Shown here in pieces: positions 43,540 through 51,893 of a stretch of DNA of 64,000 nucleotides (its first letter is position 1; each line of letters opens with the position of its first letter). The position numbers and the translations under genes were made by a program. Below the pieces are notes generated by a model. The model searched no databases. It was not told where the DNA came from and worked only from the letters and a program-made list of their open reading frames with translations. Source of the DNA: a bacterium (GTDB taxonomy: Bacteria; Actinomycetota; Acidimicrobiia; Spongiisociales; JAENVV01); NCBI GenBank assembly GCA_024641305.1, contig JAHEDI010000018.1:1-64000 (forward strand), written 5' to 3'.

Positions 43540-44601
43540 GAGTCCGAAGAGAAAGCATGGAGCGAGCACCCGTAAGCTCGCATTGCCAAATTTCCAGATC
43601 CAGTCGGAGCTGATCAATCCGACTCCTGCCCATCCCCACGAGAGCCATCGAAACAACGCAGCCCGAGTCGCGAACCCTCCGCCGATTGCCAATCCCAGAC
43701 CCAAGAGCGCCAGAGCGGAGTATGCGTGGTCTTTGGTTGGCGCCCCTATCCAAAAGGTCGTGCCCTTGACTACGCCCATGATCGGCCAATCCAGGTGGGA
43801 ACCCGTATTGAATCCGCCCATGTAACCGTGAAGGATGGCGGTCCAGATCGCCACCGGAACCAGCGGAGCGATTACCGACGTAAGCGCCCATCCCCGGCGT
43901 CGATGTGTCCAGAGCCACATGGCCACAGCCAGGGCGGTGACATAGTACGGCTCCTTGGTCAGCGCCGCAGTGGCGAGGAATAGCGTCGCCTTGGCCGGTC
44001 GGTCGTCCAAAGCGGCGCCGATGCCAGCCAGCATGAGGGCGATACCGAGTGGATCGGGTGTGAGAAGTCGGATCCCGAGGACCCAGCCAAAGTTTCCGAT
44101 CAGCCCGATGGCCACCCATCGTCGCAGATTGAAACGGGCTGCCACGGCCATCAACGAAGCCAACGACGAGGCTGCGGAAGCTACCACGATCGTGATCATT
44201 CCAACCAGCAGGCTCCGACCTTCGAGGAGTCCGCCGAAGGAAGCGAGGAGCGGGTAGGTGATTCGCCGATATCGAAGACCGGGACTGGATATCAGACTCG
44301 GAACTGTCGATCCGGTCAGATCGGACCCTATGGCGAAATAGATCGAACCGTCGTTGCCGACGCCTGGCGTGAGATTGAGATCGGGTAGGCGGGTGGAAAT
44401 GTAGCTCGCTAGCCCGCTGTCCTCGCCGACTTGTAGAAGCGAGTCGTACGATCCCAGGGCGTTGGCCTGAGTGATAAGCAGAAAGACCGCGATGCCAGCA
44501 CCTAGAACCGCCCAGAGTATGCGCTCTTTGGTCGGATATGGTCGCAGGGTCAGCCCATGGTGGGGTCGGTCTTGAGGAAGTTCAAGGGCTTGTCGAAGCA
44601 C
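43450..44601 (-). CDS. Polytopic membrane protein of unknown function
   Basis: The 383-residue protein has about nine to ten membrane helices and long extracytoplasmic loops, resembling the membrane glycosyltransferase-like or hypothetical families of actinobacteria; no catalytic motif can be named. GTG 44601 is chosen because TACAAT lies 8 nt before it and upstream codons are hydrophilic and unlike a membrane protein; ATG 44652 is an alternative. The C-terminal tail of about 30 residues is encoded antisense to the aminotransferase gene. It diverges from the small membrane gene at 44658. Confidence 0.7.
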   Translation of the reverse strand: MLRQALELPQDRPHHGLTLRPYPTKERILWAVLGAGIAVFLLITQANALGSYDSLLQVGEDSGLASYISTRLPDLNLTPGVGNDGSIYFAIGSDLTGSTVPSLISSPGLRYRRITYPLLASFGGLLEGRSLLVGMITIVVASAASSLASLMAVAARFNLRRWVAIGLIGNFGWVLGIRLLTPDPLGIALMLAGIGAALDDRPAKATLFLATAALTKEPYYVTALAVAMWLWTHRRRGWALTSVIAPLVPVAIWTAILHGYMGGFNTGSHLDWPIMGVVKGTTFWIGAPTKDHAYSALALLGLGLAIGGGFATRAALFRWLSWGWAGVGLISSDWIWKFGNASLRVLAPCFLFGLLCVASRSHRPSEQRTESFDPAVDLGSAGN

Positions 44602-44609
44602 GTCAGGGG

Positions 44610-44615
44610 ATTGTA
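44610..44615 (-). promoter_or_regulatory. Putative -10 element TACAAT, leaderless start
   Basis: The minus-strand TACAAT ends 8 nt before GTG 44601. It is a near-ideal -10 sequence and supports this start over the upstream ATG. Confidence 0.5.
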
Positions 44616-44657
44616 CCGGCCGTCGAACGTGACCGAGTAACCTACAGGGCACTGATC

Positions 44658-44921
44658 ATGTTGCTACTTCGTTTGCTTTTCTTTGGAGTCGTGTTCGCTG
44701 CTGTAGTCGTGGCCGCCGTCCCGACGTTCATTTTGGTGAATTTGTCGAATGGCGGCAACGGTTTTGGGATTTGCGACGGTGGCCTCGGCAATTGTGACTT
44801 TTCGTTCGTGGCCTCGGTTGAACTCAGTACGGCACTCATGCTGGTCTTGATCGTGCTGGTGGCCCTGGTTCGGATTGGTGTGCACCTCAGCCGCCGCATG
44901 CGATCAGAGGGTGGTAGCTAG
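44658..44921 (+). CDS. Small two-helix membrane protein
   Basis: The 87-residue product has two membrane helices (about residues 2-24 and 50-70) separated by a glycine-rich loop with two cysteines (GICDGGLGNCDF) that could form a disulfide outside the cell. The tail is basic (LSRRMRSEGGS). No family is recognised. ATG 44658 begins at the first hydrophobic stretch, with AGGG upstream; longer starts lie in the divergent gene. Its TAG interlocks with the stop of the convergent EamA gene in CTAG. Real-gene status is moderately likely. Confidence 0.55.
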   Translation: MLLLRLLFFGVVFAAVVVAAVPTFILVNLSNGGNGFGICDGGLGNCDFSFVASVELSTALMLVLIVLVALVRIGVHLSRRMRSEGGS

Positions 44922-45805
44922 CTACTGGTTGAAATCGTCTCGAGCGCAACTACTTCGTCGCTCGTTGCCCACATGACGATGTAAATCGATCCGACGATCA
45001 AAGCCGCGCCGAGCCACGCCTTTCGGTCCAGATGTTCGCCAAGGATGATGGCTGCCAATCCGGCTCCGACGACCGGCTCGAGCGACAGGATGATTCCAGC
45101 TCGAGCAGCTGACATATGGCTCTGTCCCCATATCTGAAGCAGGAACGCCCCAATCGATACGATCAGCCCGGTCATAATCAGGGGTAATAGGTCTGTCTGT
45201 GTCGGGAGCGGCAGTCCTTCCCGAATGGCCGACAGGACTGCCGCCATCCCGGCCACGGTGAGCATTTGGACGGCCGTGAACTCGATGAGATGGTGATTCC
45301 TGGCCGTGTAAGAGAGAGCCACGATATGACTGGCGAACGCAGTGGCGGCCGCGACCGTCAAGAGGTCTCCTCTTCTGAATGACCCTGCCACAACCTCGGA
45401 GAGTGAGACGTTTGTCAGGAGTGCCAACCCAAAGACGCCCGTCGCAGCCCCAAGCAGGGTGGCCAGACCGGGTCGCGATCGCTTGGCAACTGCCACGAGA
45501 AGCGGAACCATGATCACATACAGCCCGGTGATGAGTGCAGACTTGGAAGCCGAGGTCGTTACGAGACCCTGGGTCTGGGACGCAAAACCGACGAACAGAA
45601 AAGAGCCGGCAAGAATTCCGTCGCGCCAGACCCGTCGGTTGCCCGGGCGCCTGAGCGTCAGGAGAACCACGGCAGCAATCAGGAAGCGCCAGGTGATGAA
45701 GGCCATCGGTGGCATTGACTCCACCGCCGACTTGATGACAGTGAACGTTGAGCCAAACAGAACTGCTGCACCGGCAACCGCCCCGTATGGAAGGGTCCGG
45801 CGCAT
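44918..45805 (-). CDS. EamA-family (DMT) transporter
   Basis: The 295-residue protein has ten membrane helices in two EamA repeats: GSTFTVIKSAVESMPP with FITWRFLIAA in the first, and ARAGIILSLEPVVGAGLAA with ILGEHL in the second. Such drug/metabolite transporters export metabolites or amino acids; the substrate is unknown. The ATG overlaps the stop of xpt (TGATG), so it may export a purine-related compound, but that is speculation from neighbourhood. The frame upstream of 45805 is an antisense-like shadow of xpt. Confidence 0.85.
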   Translation of the reverse strand: MRRTLPYGAVAGAAVLFGSTFTVIKSAVESMPPMAFITWRFLIAAVVLLTLRRPGNRRVWRDGILAGSFLFVGFASQTQGLVTTSASKSALITGLYVIMVPLLVAVAKRSRPGLATLLGAATGVFGLALLTNVSLSEVVAGSFRRGDLLTVAAATAFASHIVALSYTARNHHLIEFTAVQMLTVAGMAAVLSAIREGLPLPTQTDLLPLIMTGLIVSIGAFLLQIWGQSHMSAARAGIILSLEPVVGAGLAAIILGEHLDRKAWLGAALIVGSIYIVMWATSDEVVALETISTSS

Positions 45806-46368
45806 CAGTCGGCTAGAACGACGATGCCGTTCTCGATACGTTCGATTGTCTCGACGGCGAACACATCGACGTTCCTCTGTGTCAACAGTGCCCGTCCTCC
45901 GGCGGCGGCCTTTTCGATCACAAAGGCGGACCCGATCACGGTGCAGCCCGCCTCCTCGGCGATATCGACCAGGGCGGCGGCTGTGCGTCCGCCCGCCAAG
46001 AAATCGTCGACGATCCCAACTCGCATGGTCGGGGTGAGGACGTGGCGGGCAACCTCGACGCGATACTCGATGCCCTTGGTCGGTGACGAAATCTCCCGTG
46101 CGAAGGAATATCTCTCGCCCGGTCCAACATATTTCTTGGCGTAGATGTACGGGAGACCAAGGATCCGAGCGGCCGCCGCCGTCGGCGGGAGCCCAGACGC
46201 CTCGGCCGTAAGGAGGACGTCTGGCTGACGATCTTCCATCCATGCCGCGATCTGGGCGCCCACTCCTTCGATGACAACAGGGTCGACGCGATGGTTGAGA
46301 AACCCATCAACTTTGACGATATCGCCGTCAACGGTGGCATGGGTGAGGATCGCTTCGCGCAGGTTCAC
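45805..46368 (-). CDS. xpt: Xanthine phosphoribosyltransferase
   Basis: Xpt salvages xanthine to XMP using PRPP. The 187-residue protein has VDGFLNHRVDPVVI near the N-terminus, LTAEASGLPPTAAAA, YAKKYVG, the PRPP-binding VGIVDDFLAGGRTAAA and FVIEKAAAGGR. These are signatures of the Xpt/PurR-like PRT group. GTG 46368 gives the family N-terminus (NLREAILTHA) and has TACGAT 7 nt upstream; ATG 46425 would overlap the divergent nth start. It is followed by the EamA gene in one transcription unit. Confidence 0.92.
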   Translation of the reverse strand: MNLREAILTHATVDGDIVKVDGFLNHRVDPVVIEGVGAQIAAWMEDRQPDVLLTAEASGLPPTAAAARILGLPYIYAKKYVGPGERYSFAREISSPTKGIEYRVEVARHVLTPTMRVGIVDDFLAGGRTAAALVDIAEEAGCTVIGSAFVIEKAAAGGRALLTQRNVDVFAVETIERIENGIVVLAD

Positions 46369-46375
46369 GGCTCGA

Positions 46376-46381
46376 ATCGTA
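46376..46381 (-). promoter_or_regulatory. Putative -10 element TACGAT, leaderless xpt start
   Basis: The minus-strand TACGAT ends 7 nt before GTG 46368. I see no purine riboswitch: there is no room for a leader if this start is right. Confidence 0.5.
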
Positions 46382-46423
46382 GACGGACTGGAAGTGTCGC
46401 GAGTTTCCGACCATTCTGGGCAC

Positions 46424-47089
46424 ATGCAGAAGGCCGACGGTACCGAACCGACCTCCGCCGAGATTCGTCATGCTCGCGTATTCGCGAATCGATTGACGAA
46501 GATCTATCCGAACATTCAGACGGCGTTGGCGTATCAAGATCCATGGCAACTGCTTGTCGCCACGACGATCTCGGCCCAAACGACCGACGAGAACGTTAAC
46601 CGGGTCACACCGGTGCTCTTCGCCCGCTATTCGAGCCCGTACGATCTGGCCGCCGCAAATCCCGACGAAGTCGAACAGATAATCTACTCGACAGGCTTTT
46701 TCCGTCAGAAAACCAAGTCGATCATCAGTCTCTCCGAGGATCTCGTGGTCAGTTTTGGAGGTGAGGTTCCCGCAGATCTCGACGCCCTCGTGACACTGCG
46801 GGGGGTCGGCCGCAAGACGGCCTCGGTCGTGCTGGCAGAAGCATTCGGTCTCCCGGCGATCGCGGTTGACACCCATGTGAAGCGGGTATCGGCTCGCCTC
46901 GGTCTGACGACCTCCACCGAGCCTGCCAAGATCGAACAAGATCTAAAGGCCCTGCTCCCGAAGGCGAAGTGGGCTGCGTTGTCGATGACACTCATCCAAT
47001 TCGGGCGGGACACGTGTGACGCCCGCAAACCCAAATGCGGGATCTGTCCACTCACGGACCGCTGTCCCTACCCGGACAAGGTTTTGTGA
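46424..47089 (+). CDS. nth: Endonuclease III (DNA glycosylase/AP lyase)
   Basis: Nth removes oxidised pyrimidines from DNA. The 221-residue protein has the helix-hairpin-helix LRGVGRKTASVVLAEAF with catalytic K131, the catalytic aspartate D149 in AVDTHVKR, and the C-terminal [4Fe-4S] cluster cysteines in a C-X6-C-X2-C-X5-C pattern (CDARKPKCGICPLTDRC). ATG 46424 is the first plausible start; CATTCT lies 6 nt upstream, a weaker -10 match. Its TGA overlaps the GTG of the MATE gene. Confidence 0.95.
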   Translation: MQKADGTEPTSAEIRHARVFANRLTKIYPNIQTALAYQDPWQLLVATTISAQTTDENVNRVTPVLFARYSSPYDLAAANPDEVEQIIYSTGFFRQKTKSIISLSEDLVVSFGGEVPADLDALVTLRGVGRKTASVVLAEAFGLPAIAVDTHVKRVSARLGLTTSTEPAKIEQDLKALLPKAKWAALSMTLIQFGRDTCDARKPKCGICPLTDRCPYPDKVL

Positions 47090-48369
47090 ACCGCCAGATT
47101 GCCCGGCTGGCGGTTCCTGCGCTCATTACGTTGGCCGCTGACCCGCTCGTATCCCTTATAGATACAGCGTTTGTCGGTCGTCTGGGTACGACCTCACTGG
47201 CTGCGCTCGGTATCAATGCTTCCATATTCTCGGTGGCGTTCATCGGGTTCAACTTTCTGGCGTATGGGACAACTCCGCTGGTTGCCAGGGCATGGGGCCA
47301 ACGAGACGCCGGTCGGGTCGCCCGAACAATCACCCAGGCGCTCGGGTTGGCAGTGGGTCTCGGGGTGCTGGCCGCCGCCGCTCTCTTTTTCGGATCGAAA
47401 CGGTGGTTGACGGTGCTGCAAACACCGTCCGCAGCCTACGAAGAAGCACTGACGTATTTGAGGATACGTGCTATGGCCGCCCCGGCGGTTCTGATCATTA
47501 CGGCGGCCAACGGCGCGTTCCGGGGCCGCCAGGACACCCTCACGCCGCTGAAGGTAACCGTCTGGCTCAACGTGTTGAATGTCGTCGGCGATGCTTTGCT
47601 TATCTTCGGCTTAGGTTGGGGGATAGCAGGAGCCGCCACTGCCACGGTCATCGCGCAGTGGTTCGGCGCCCTTTGGTTCTTGAGGCTCCTGGGCCCCGAC
47701 TGGGTTGGCATGAAGGCCGCCCGGCGTGATGAACTGAGAACGTTCTTGTCGGCAGGGTGGGCCATCCTCATACGGACGGGTGCCCTACTCGCTGCCTTGA
47801 CCGCCGCCACTGCCAGCGCTGCCAGGATTGGCACGTCGGCAGTCGCTGCCCATCAGATTGTCATGCAGATCTGGCTGTTGCTTGCCCTCTTGGTCGATTC
47901 ACTGGCCGTGGCCGGTCAGGCGATGGTGGGACGGCTCCTCGGTGAAGGTAATGAGGCACTTGTGCGGGCAACCGTTCGGCAACTGACCTTGTGGGGTCTG
48001 CTCGTAGGGACCTTCCTCGCCGCAGTGCTGTTGCTGGTTGGGGCGTTGTTGGAACCGATCTTCGGTGTCACGCCGGAAGTAACCGACCTTGCCACAGGGA
48101 TTATTCCGCTCGTAGCGGCCGTCCAACCCCTCGGCGGCGTCCTCTTCGTGGGGGATGGCGTCTTCCTCGGAGCGAGCCGGTTTCGCTTCCTGGCCGGGAC
48201 GTCGCTGGTAGCCGGCTTTGGCTCAATAGGGGTTATCTGGTTACTCGACGGCACCCGAACGGACCTTCTGGGTATCTGGTTGGGGATCGGAGCGCTTCTG
48301 ATCCTGCGGCTTATACCCCAGGTCGTGTCGTTCTCTCGACATGGGACGGTGTCGGCTCAGGAACCTTGA
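47086..48369 (+). CDS. MATE-family efflux transporter (DinF-like)
   Basis: The 427-residue protein has twelve membrane helices in two related halves and typical MATE segments (NRQIARLAVPALITLAADPL, VGRLGTTSLAALG, AWGQRDAGRVAR, GAFRGRQDTLTPL, RIGTSAVAAHQIV). DinF-subgroup members export drugs or organic cations with proton or sodium antiport. GTG 47086 overlaps the nth stop (GTGA). Linkage to nth may reflect a damage-related theme but could be incidental. Its last 59 bp overlap the convergent MFS gene. Confidence 0.9.
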   Translation: MNRQIARLAVPALITLAADPLVSLIDTAFVGRLGTTSLAALGINASIFSVAFIGFNFLAYGTTPLVARAWGQRDAGRVARTITQALGLAVGLGVLAAAALFFGSKRWLTVLQTPSAAYEEALTYLRIRAMAAPAVLIITAANGAFRGRQDTLTPLKVTVWLNVLNVVGDALLIFGLGWGIAGAATATVIAQWFGALWFLRLLGPDWVGMKAARRDELRTFLSAGWAILIRTGALLAALTAATASAARIGTSAVAAHQIVMQIWLLLALLVDSLAVAGQAMVGRLLGEGNEALVRATVRQLTLWGLLVGTFLAAVLLLVGALLEPIFGVTPEVTDLATGIIPLVAAVQPLGGVLFVGDGVFLGASRFRFLAGTSLVAGFGSIGVIWLLDGTRTDLLGIWLGIGALLILRLIPQVVSFSRHGTVSAQEP

Positions 48370-49528
48370 TCAGGGTTGCGACTGCGACCAGGGAGCCAAG
48401 GCTGAGGACCGTGACGGTTCCCGGAAGGCCGATGCTGTCGATAAGAATTGAGGCGATGAACAATCCGGCGATCGATCCGACGATTCCAGCATTGTTTATC
48501 CAGGTCACTGCCCGACTCCGGATTGTCGACGGAAAGATTTCGTTTCGCCAGACACCGAATGACGGAATGAGCAGGAACGATCCAAATGCGCTCAGCGCAG
48601 CGAAGATCCCCACCGGCCAGGCGTCGATCGATTGGTAGAGGGCTACCCCTCCTACGGATGAGGCAACGAGGGCCAGAAAGGTTGTGTACTTCCGTCCGAT
48701 CCGATTCGCCAGGGCGCTGCCAATGAAGAAACCCGCGCCGCCGACAGTCCCTCCGGCGAGGGCGATGGCCGCTGCCTGGCTGGCGGTCATTTCAAGCGCT
48801 TCAACAAGATGCTCGATGATGAAAGCCACGGCGACGGTTGAGAAGGTAGCGAACGAGAACGAGGCAACACACATCCGCCAGAAGTCAGAGGAGTTCGGCA
48901 TTGATCGGTACCATCCATCACCGTTCCCGCTTGATCCGGAGGCGGGTTCATCGACCTCCCTGGCGAGACCCGGAATGGCGAGGAGTCCAATGGCGGACGA
49001 AGCAAATACCCAGCGCCATCCTTCCGAACTGAGGTCGGCAATCGGAAGAGCTGCCGTTGCCAATCCGGCCCCCAGTGACACCGCTGCTCCGAAGATCGAG
49101 ACAGCGTACGTTCGTCCCTTGCCTTGGATTGTCTCGACCAGGATGACCGTGCCAATGATGGCGCTGGCGGTGACTGCCAATCGTGTGAGGGTTTGCATGA
49201 GCGTGAACACCGCCACCGCTTGCGCAAGGCCGGTCAGTGCCGAAGCCACGACTCCCAGACCGAATGCAACAAGAAAAGTGCCCTTGCGGGTGGTTCGGTC
49301 GCTTCGTGCCGTTATGAAGATTGCTGCCAAAGACCCGATGCGAGCGATACCGAAAACAGCACTCATTGCCCCGGCCGTAACCCCAAAGGTGGCGCGCACC
49401 AATGGCTCGGTGTTGGTTGCGTGGGCCCCGGCGTATCCAAGGGCGATCCCGGCAACCCACAGCCAGATGACGGCCTGGCGTTGCGGACCCGATGGGATTA
49501 GCCGTTCTCCATGTTCCTTCAGGTCCAT
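48311..49528 (-). CDS. Major facilitator superfamily transporter
   Basis: The 405-residue protein has about twelve membrane helices and an MFS-type loop between helices 2 and 3 (ITARSDRTTRKG). A second motif-A-like loop is NRIGRKYTTFLAL in the C-terminal half. The sugar-porter-like C-terminal stretch PSFGVWRNEIFPSTIRSRA suggests a metabolite transporter; substrate unknown. ATG 49528 is chosen; ATG 49591 upstream is an alternative, and neither has a convincing ribosome-binding site. The 3' end is antisense to the last 59 bp of the MATE gene. Confidence 0.88.
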   Translation of the reverse strand: MDLKEHGERLIPSGPQRQAVIWLWVAGIALGYAGAHATNTEPLVRATFGVTAGAMSAVFGIARIGSLAAIFITARSDRTTRKGTFLVAFGLGVVASALTGLAQAVAVFTLMQTLTRLAVTASAIIGTVILVETIQGKGRTYAVSIFGAAVSLGAGLATAALPIADLSSEGWRWVFASSAIGLLAIPGLAREVDEPASGSSGNGDGWYRSMPNSSDFWRMCVASFSFATFSTVAVAFIIEHLVEALEMTASQAAAIALAGGTVGGAGFFIGSALANRIGRKYTTFLALVASSVGGVALYQSIDAWPVGIFAALSAFGSFLLIPSFGVWRNEIFPSTIRSRAVTWINNAGIVGSIAGLFIASILIDSIGLPGTVTVLSLGSLVAVATLIKVPEPTPSHVERTTRPGV

Positions 49529-49624
49529 TACACGCCGTTTGTCGGATGAACGACAACCTAACGTCGTCGATATGGGAACATCGGTCATCACTGAAAGGTT
49601 GTTGAGCAGAATGGTGGACCACAG

Positions 49625-50392
49625 ATGACAATCGAATCGCTAGGACTCATCCCGATTCTCATTGCCTTCGGGTTCGGGGCGCTTTCGTTCGTTTCACCGT
49701 GCGTCCTTCCGCTTCTCCCTGGATATCTCAGCCTCATGTCAGGGTATTCGGTTAGTGATCTGCAGGATGGGAAGGCATCGTCTGGTCGAATGGTCAGGGT
49801 GACGCTCCTATTCATTGGTGGCTTCACAGCTGTGTTCATGGCTTGGGGAGCGGGTGCTTCTGTCATCGGGTCGTTTCTTCGTCAGAATGCCCGCACCACC
49901 AGTGTGATCGCTGGGTGGGTCGTGGTGCTGTTTGGATTGGTGGTGTTGATCAGCGCGCTCTTCAACGCCGCATGGCTACAGACGTTGGTGCGGGAACGCA
50001 AGTTCGACATCCGTCCTTCAAAGCTCGGGCCATGGGCACCACCGGTGATGGGAATTGCGTTTGGATTCGCCTGGACGCCCTGCATCGGGCCCGTGCTGGG
50101 ATCCATTCTGACATTGGCGAGTCAGTCCGAATCGGTTACTGACGGCATGATCTTGCTCTTCGCCTACTCAATGGGTTTGGGAATCCCGTTCCTGTTATCG
50201 GCCATCGCCATGACGAAAGCGTTCGGGGCGGTGGGAATGCTGCGGCGGCATCTCAAAACCATCAACGTCGTGTCGGGTGTTGCCCTGATTGCTTTCGGGG
50301 TCCTCATGATCCAGAACCGGGTCTTCGAGCTGTCGATCATTGTGTCGGAGTGGCTCCAGCGCTTGGGGCTCGACTGGCTCGCAGCCATCTAG
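49625..50392 (+). CDS. ccdA: CcdA/DsbD-type membrane thiol transporter
   Basis: CcdA moves reducing equivalents across the membrane for cytochrome c maturation or for reducing extracytoplasmic thioredoxins. The 255-residue protein has six membrane helices and the two redox cysteines, C26 in SPCVLPLLPGYL and C153 in WTPCIGPVLG. No cytochrome c synthesis genes (ccsB/resB) are next to it, so its thiol partner must be encoded elsewhere. It diverges from the MFS gene and precedes trpE by 25 bp, but the trpE -10 hexamer suggests trpE has its own promoter. Confidence 0.92.
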   Translation: MTIESLGLIPILIAFGFGALSFVSPCVLPLLPGYLSLMSGYSVSDLQDGKASSGRMVRVTLLFIGGFTAVFMAWGAGASVIGSFLRQNARTTSVIAGWVVVLFGLVVLISALFNAAWLQTLVRERKFDIRPSKLGPWAPPVMGIAFGFAWTPCIGPVLGSILTLASQSESVTDGMILLFAYSMGLGIPFLLSAIAMTKAFGAVGMLRRHLKTINVVSGVALIAFGVLMIQNRVFELSIIVSEWLQRLGLDWLAAI

Positions 50393-50403
50393 CCGGCCAC
50401 CAC

Positions 50404-50409
50404 TAGCCT
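50404..50409 (+). promoter_or_regulatory. Putative -10 element TAGCCT, leaderless trpE start
   Basis: TAGCCT is followed by 8 nt and then ATG 50418. A leaderless trpE mRNA leaves no room for a trp leader peptide or attenuator. Confidence 0.5.
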
Positions 50410-50417
50410 GGAATCGC

Positions 50418-51893
50418 ATGCATTCTGATTTCGATACATTCCTCAATCGATCGCGATCGTTCAATGTGGTCCCGGTCACCCTTGAGGTGTTGGCCGACCG
50501 TGAGACCCCGGTAAGCGCATTTGAGAAGCTCGTCGGTAACGGGGATGGATTTCTTTTTGAATCGGTTCAGGGTGGGGAGCGATGGGCCCAGTGGTCGTTT
50601 TGTGGTTGGGACCCGGCGTTCACGGTGGAGTCCCGCAATGGTATCTCGAAGATCCTTCCGGGGTTCCTCGATCCGCAACTTCCCGAGGGTGATCCTCTTT
50701 CGGTTCTTGATCAGGTGACCGACTGGTTCGATTCTCCCGACGATCCTTCGTTGCCGCCGCTGCACTCGGGCTTGGTCGGGTTTCTTGGGTATGACGCCGT
50801 CAGGTTCATCGAACACCTCCCGAATCAGCCCGCTGATGACAGGAACCTGCCCGAGATGTCGTGGATCGTTCCCGGCTTCGTGGCGGCCTTTGACCGGTTC
50901 AAGCAGACGATAACATTGGTGCGGAATGTGTTCATCGAGCCGTCGGCATCGCTTGACGGTCAATATCAGCAAGCCCTTGCCGACCTCAGAGAGGCTGCGG
51001 CGAGCTTGGCTTTACCACTTCGTTACGAACCCGAATCCTTCTCCCAGCTGGAATGGTCGGGTGGAACGATGCAAAGCACGCTCGACCGGGCGGCGTTCAT
51101 GGCAGGGGTCGAACGGGTCAAAGAGTACGTTCGACAAGGAGATGCGTTTCAGGTTGTTCTGTCGCAACGCCTCGAGACTGACTTCTCCGATGATCCTTTT
51201 GGCATTTACCGGGTCCTCAGGATCATCAACCCGTCGCCCTACCTCTTTTTCGTCCGCACGCAGGGGGTTGTCATCGCCGGTTCCTCACCCGAACTTATGA
51301 CCCGGGTTCGCGATGGCCAAGTTCATTCGAGACCGATCGCCGGAACGCGGCCCCGAGGAGTCACCCCCGATGATGATCTGGCCCTTGAACGGGAGTTGCT
51401 GGCAGACGAAAAGGAGTTAGCCGAGCATGTCATGCTCATCGACCTGGCTCGCAATGACCTCGGCCGGGTTTGCGAGTTTGGATCGGTCCGCGTCGATGAT
51501 CTGATGGTGATCGAGAAATACTCCCATGTCATGCACATCGTGTCCGGGGTGTCTGGCAAGCTCCGTGCCGGGATGTCCCCGATTGATGTGATCCGGGCAG
51601 TCTTTCCACACGGAACGGTATCGGGAGCTCCGAAAGTGCGGGCTATGGAGATCATCGACGAGTTGGAACCGGTAGCCCGTGGCCCGTATGCGGGAGCAGT
51701 TGGATACATCGACTTCTCCGGTAACGTCGACACGGCGATTTGCCTTCGCACGGTGGTAGTGGCGGACGGCAAGGCGTGGGTTCAGGCCGGGGCGGGTCTG
51801 GTCGCTGACTCGGATCCAGCCACGGAATACGAAGAAACCATGAATAAGGCTGCAGCGGCTCTGGCCGCAGTAGAGGCAGCCCAGCGTGGCTGA
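50418..51893 (+). CDS. trpE: Anthranilate synthase component I
   Basis: TrpE makes anthranilate from chorismate, using ammonia delivered by TrpG. The 491-residue protein has the N-terminal regulatory region with HSGLVGFLGYDAVRFIE, and chorismate-binding motifs SPYLFFVRT, GSSPELMTRV, RPIAGTRPRG, LDLARNDLGRV-like LIDLARNDLGRV, and VFPHGTVSGAPKVRAMEII. ATG 50418 gives the family N-terminus; upstream codons are a shadow of ccdA. trpG and trpD are not in this window. The next gene starts inside its last codons (GTG 51886). Confidence 0.95.
   Translation: MHSDFDTFLNRSRSFNVVPVTLEVLADRETPVSAFEKLVGNGDGFLFESVQGGERWAQWSFCGWDPAFTVESRNGISKILPGFLDPQLPEGDPLSVLDQVTDWFDSPDDPSLPPLHSGLVGFLGYDAVRFIEHLPNQPADDRNLPEMSWIVPGFVAAFDRFKQTITLVRNVFIEPSASLDGQYQQALADLREAAASLALPLRYEPESFSQLEWSGGTMQSTLDRAAFMAGVERVKEYVRQGDAFQVVLSQRLETDFSDDPFGIYRVLRIINPSPYLFFVRTQGVVIAGSSPELMTRVRDGQVHSRPIAGTRPRGVTPDDDLALERELLADEKELAEHVMLIDLARNDLGRVCEFGSVRVDDLMVIEKYSHVMHIVSGVSGKLRAGMSPIDVIRAVFPHGTVSGAPKVRAMEIIDELEPVARGPYAGAVGYIDFSGNVDTAICLRTVVVADGKAWVQAGAGLVADSDPATEYEETMNKAAAALAAVEAAQRG

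Noticed and set aside
45342..46037. 231-codon open frame on the plus strand
   Set aside because: It is antisense to the EamA and xpt genes and is arginine-rich, typical of a shadow frame in GC-rich DNA.
48684..49628. 314-codon open frame on the plus strand
   Set aside because: It is antisense to the MFS transporter gene, whose membrane-helix pattern and motif-A loops are convincing. The antisense product is a low-complexity A/T/R-rich shadow.
50393..50417. trp attenuator or leader peptide before trpE
   Set aside because: Only 25 bp separate ccdA and trpE. There is no tryptophan-rich short frame, and a -10 hexamer sits 8 nt before the ATG.
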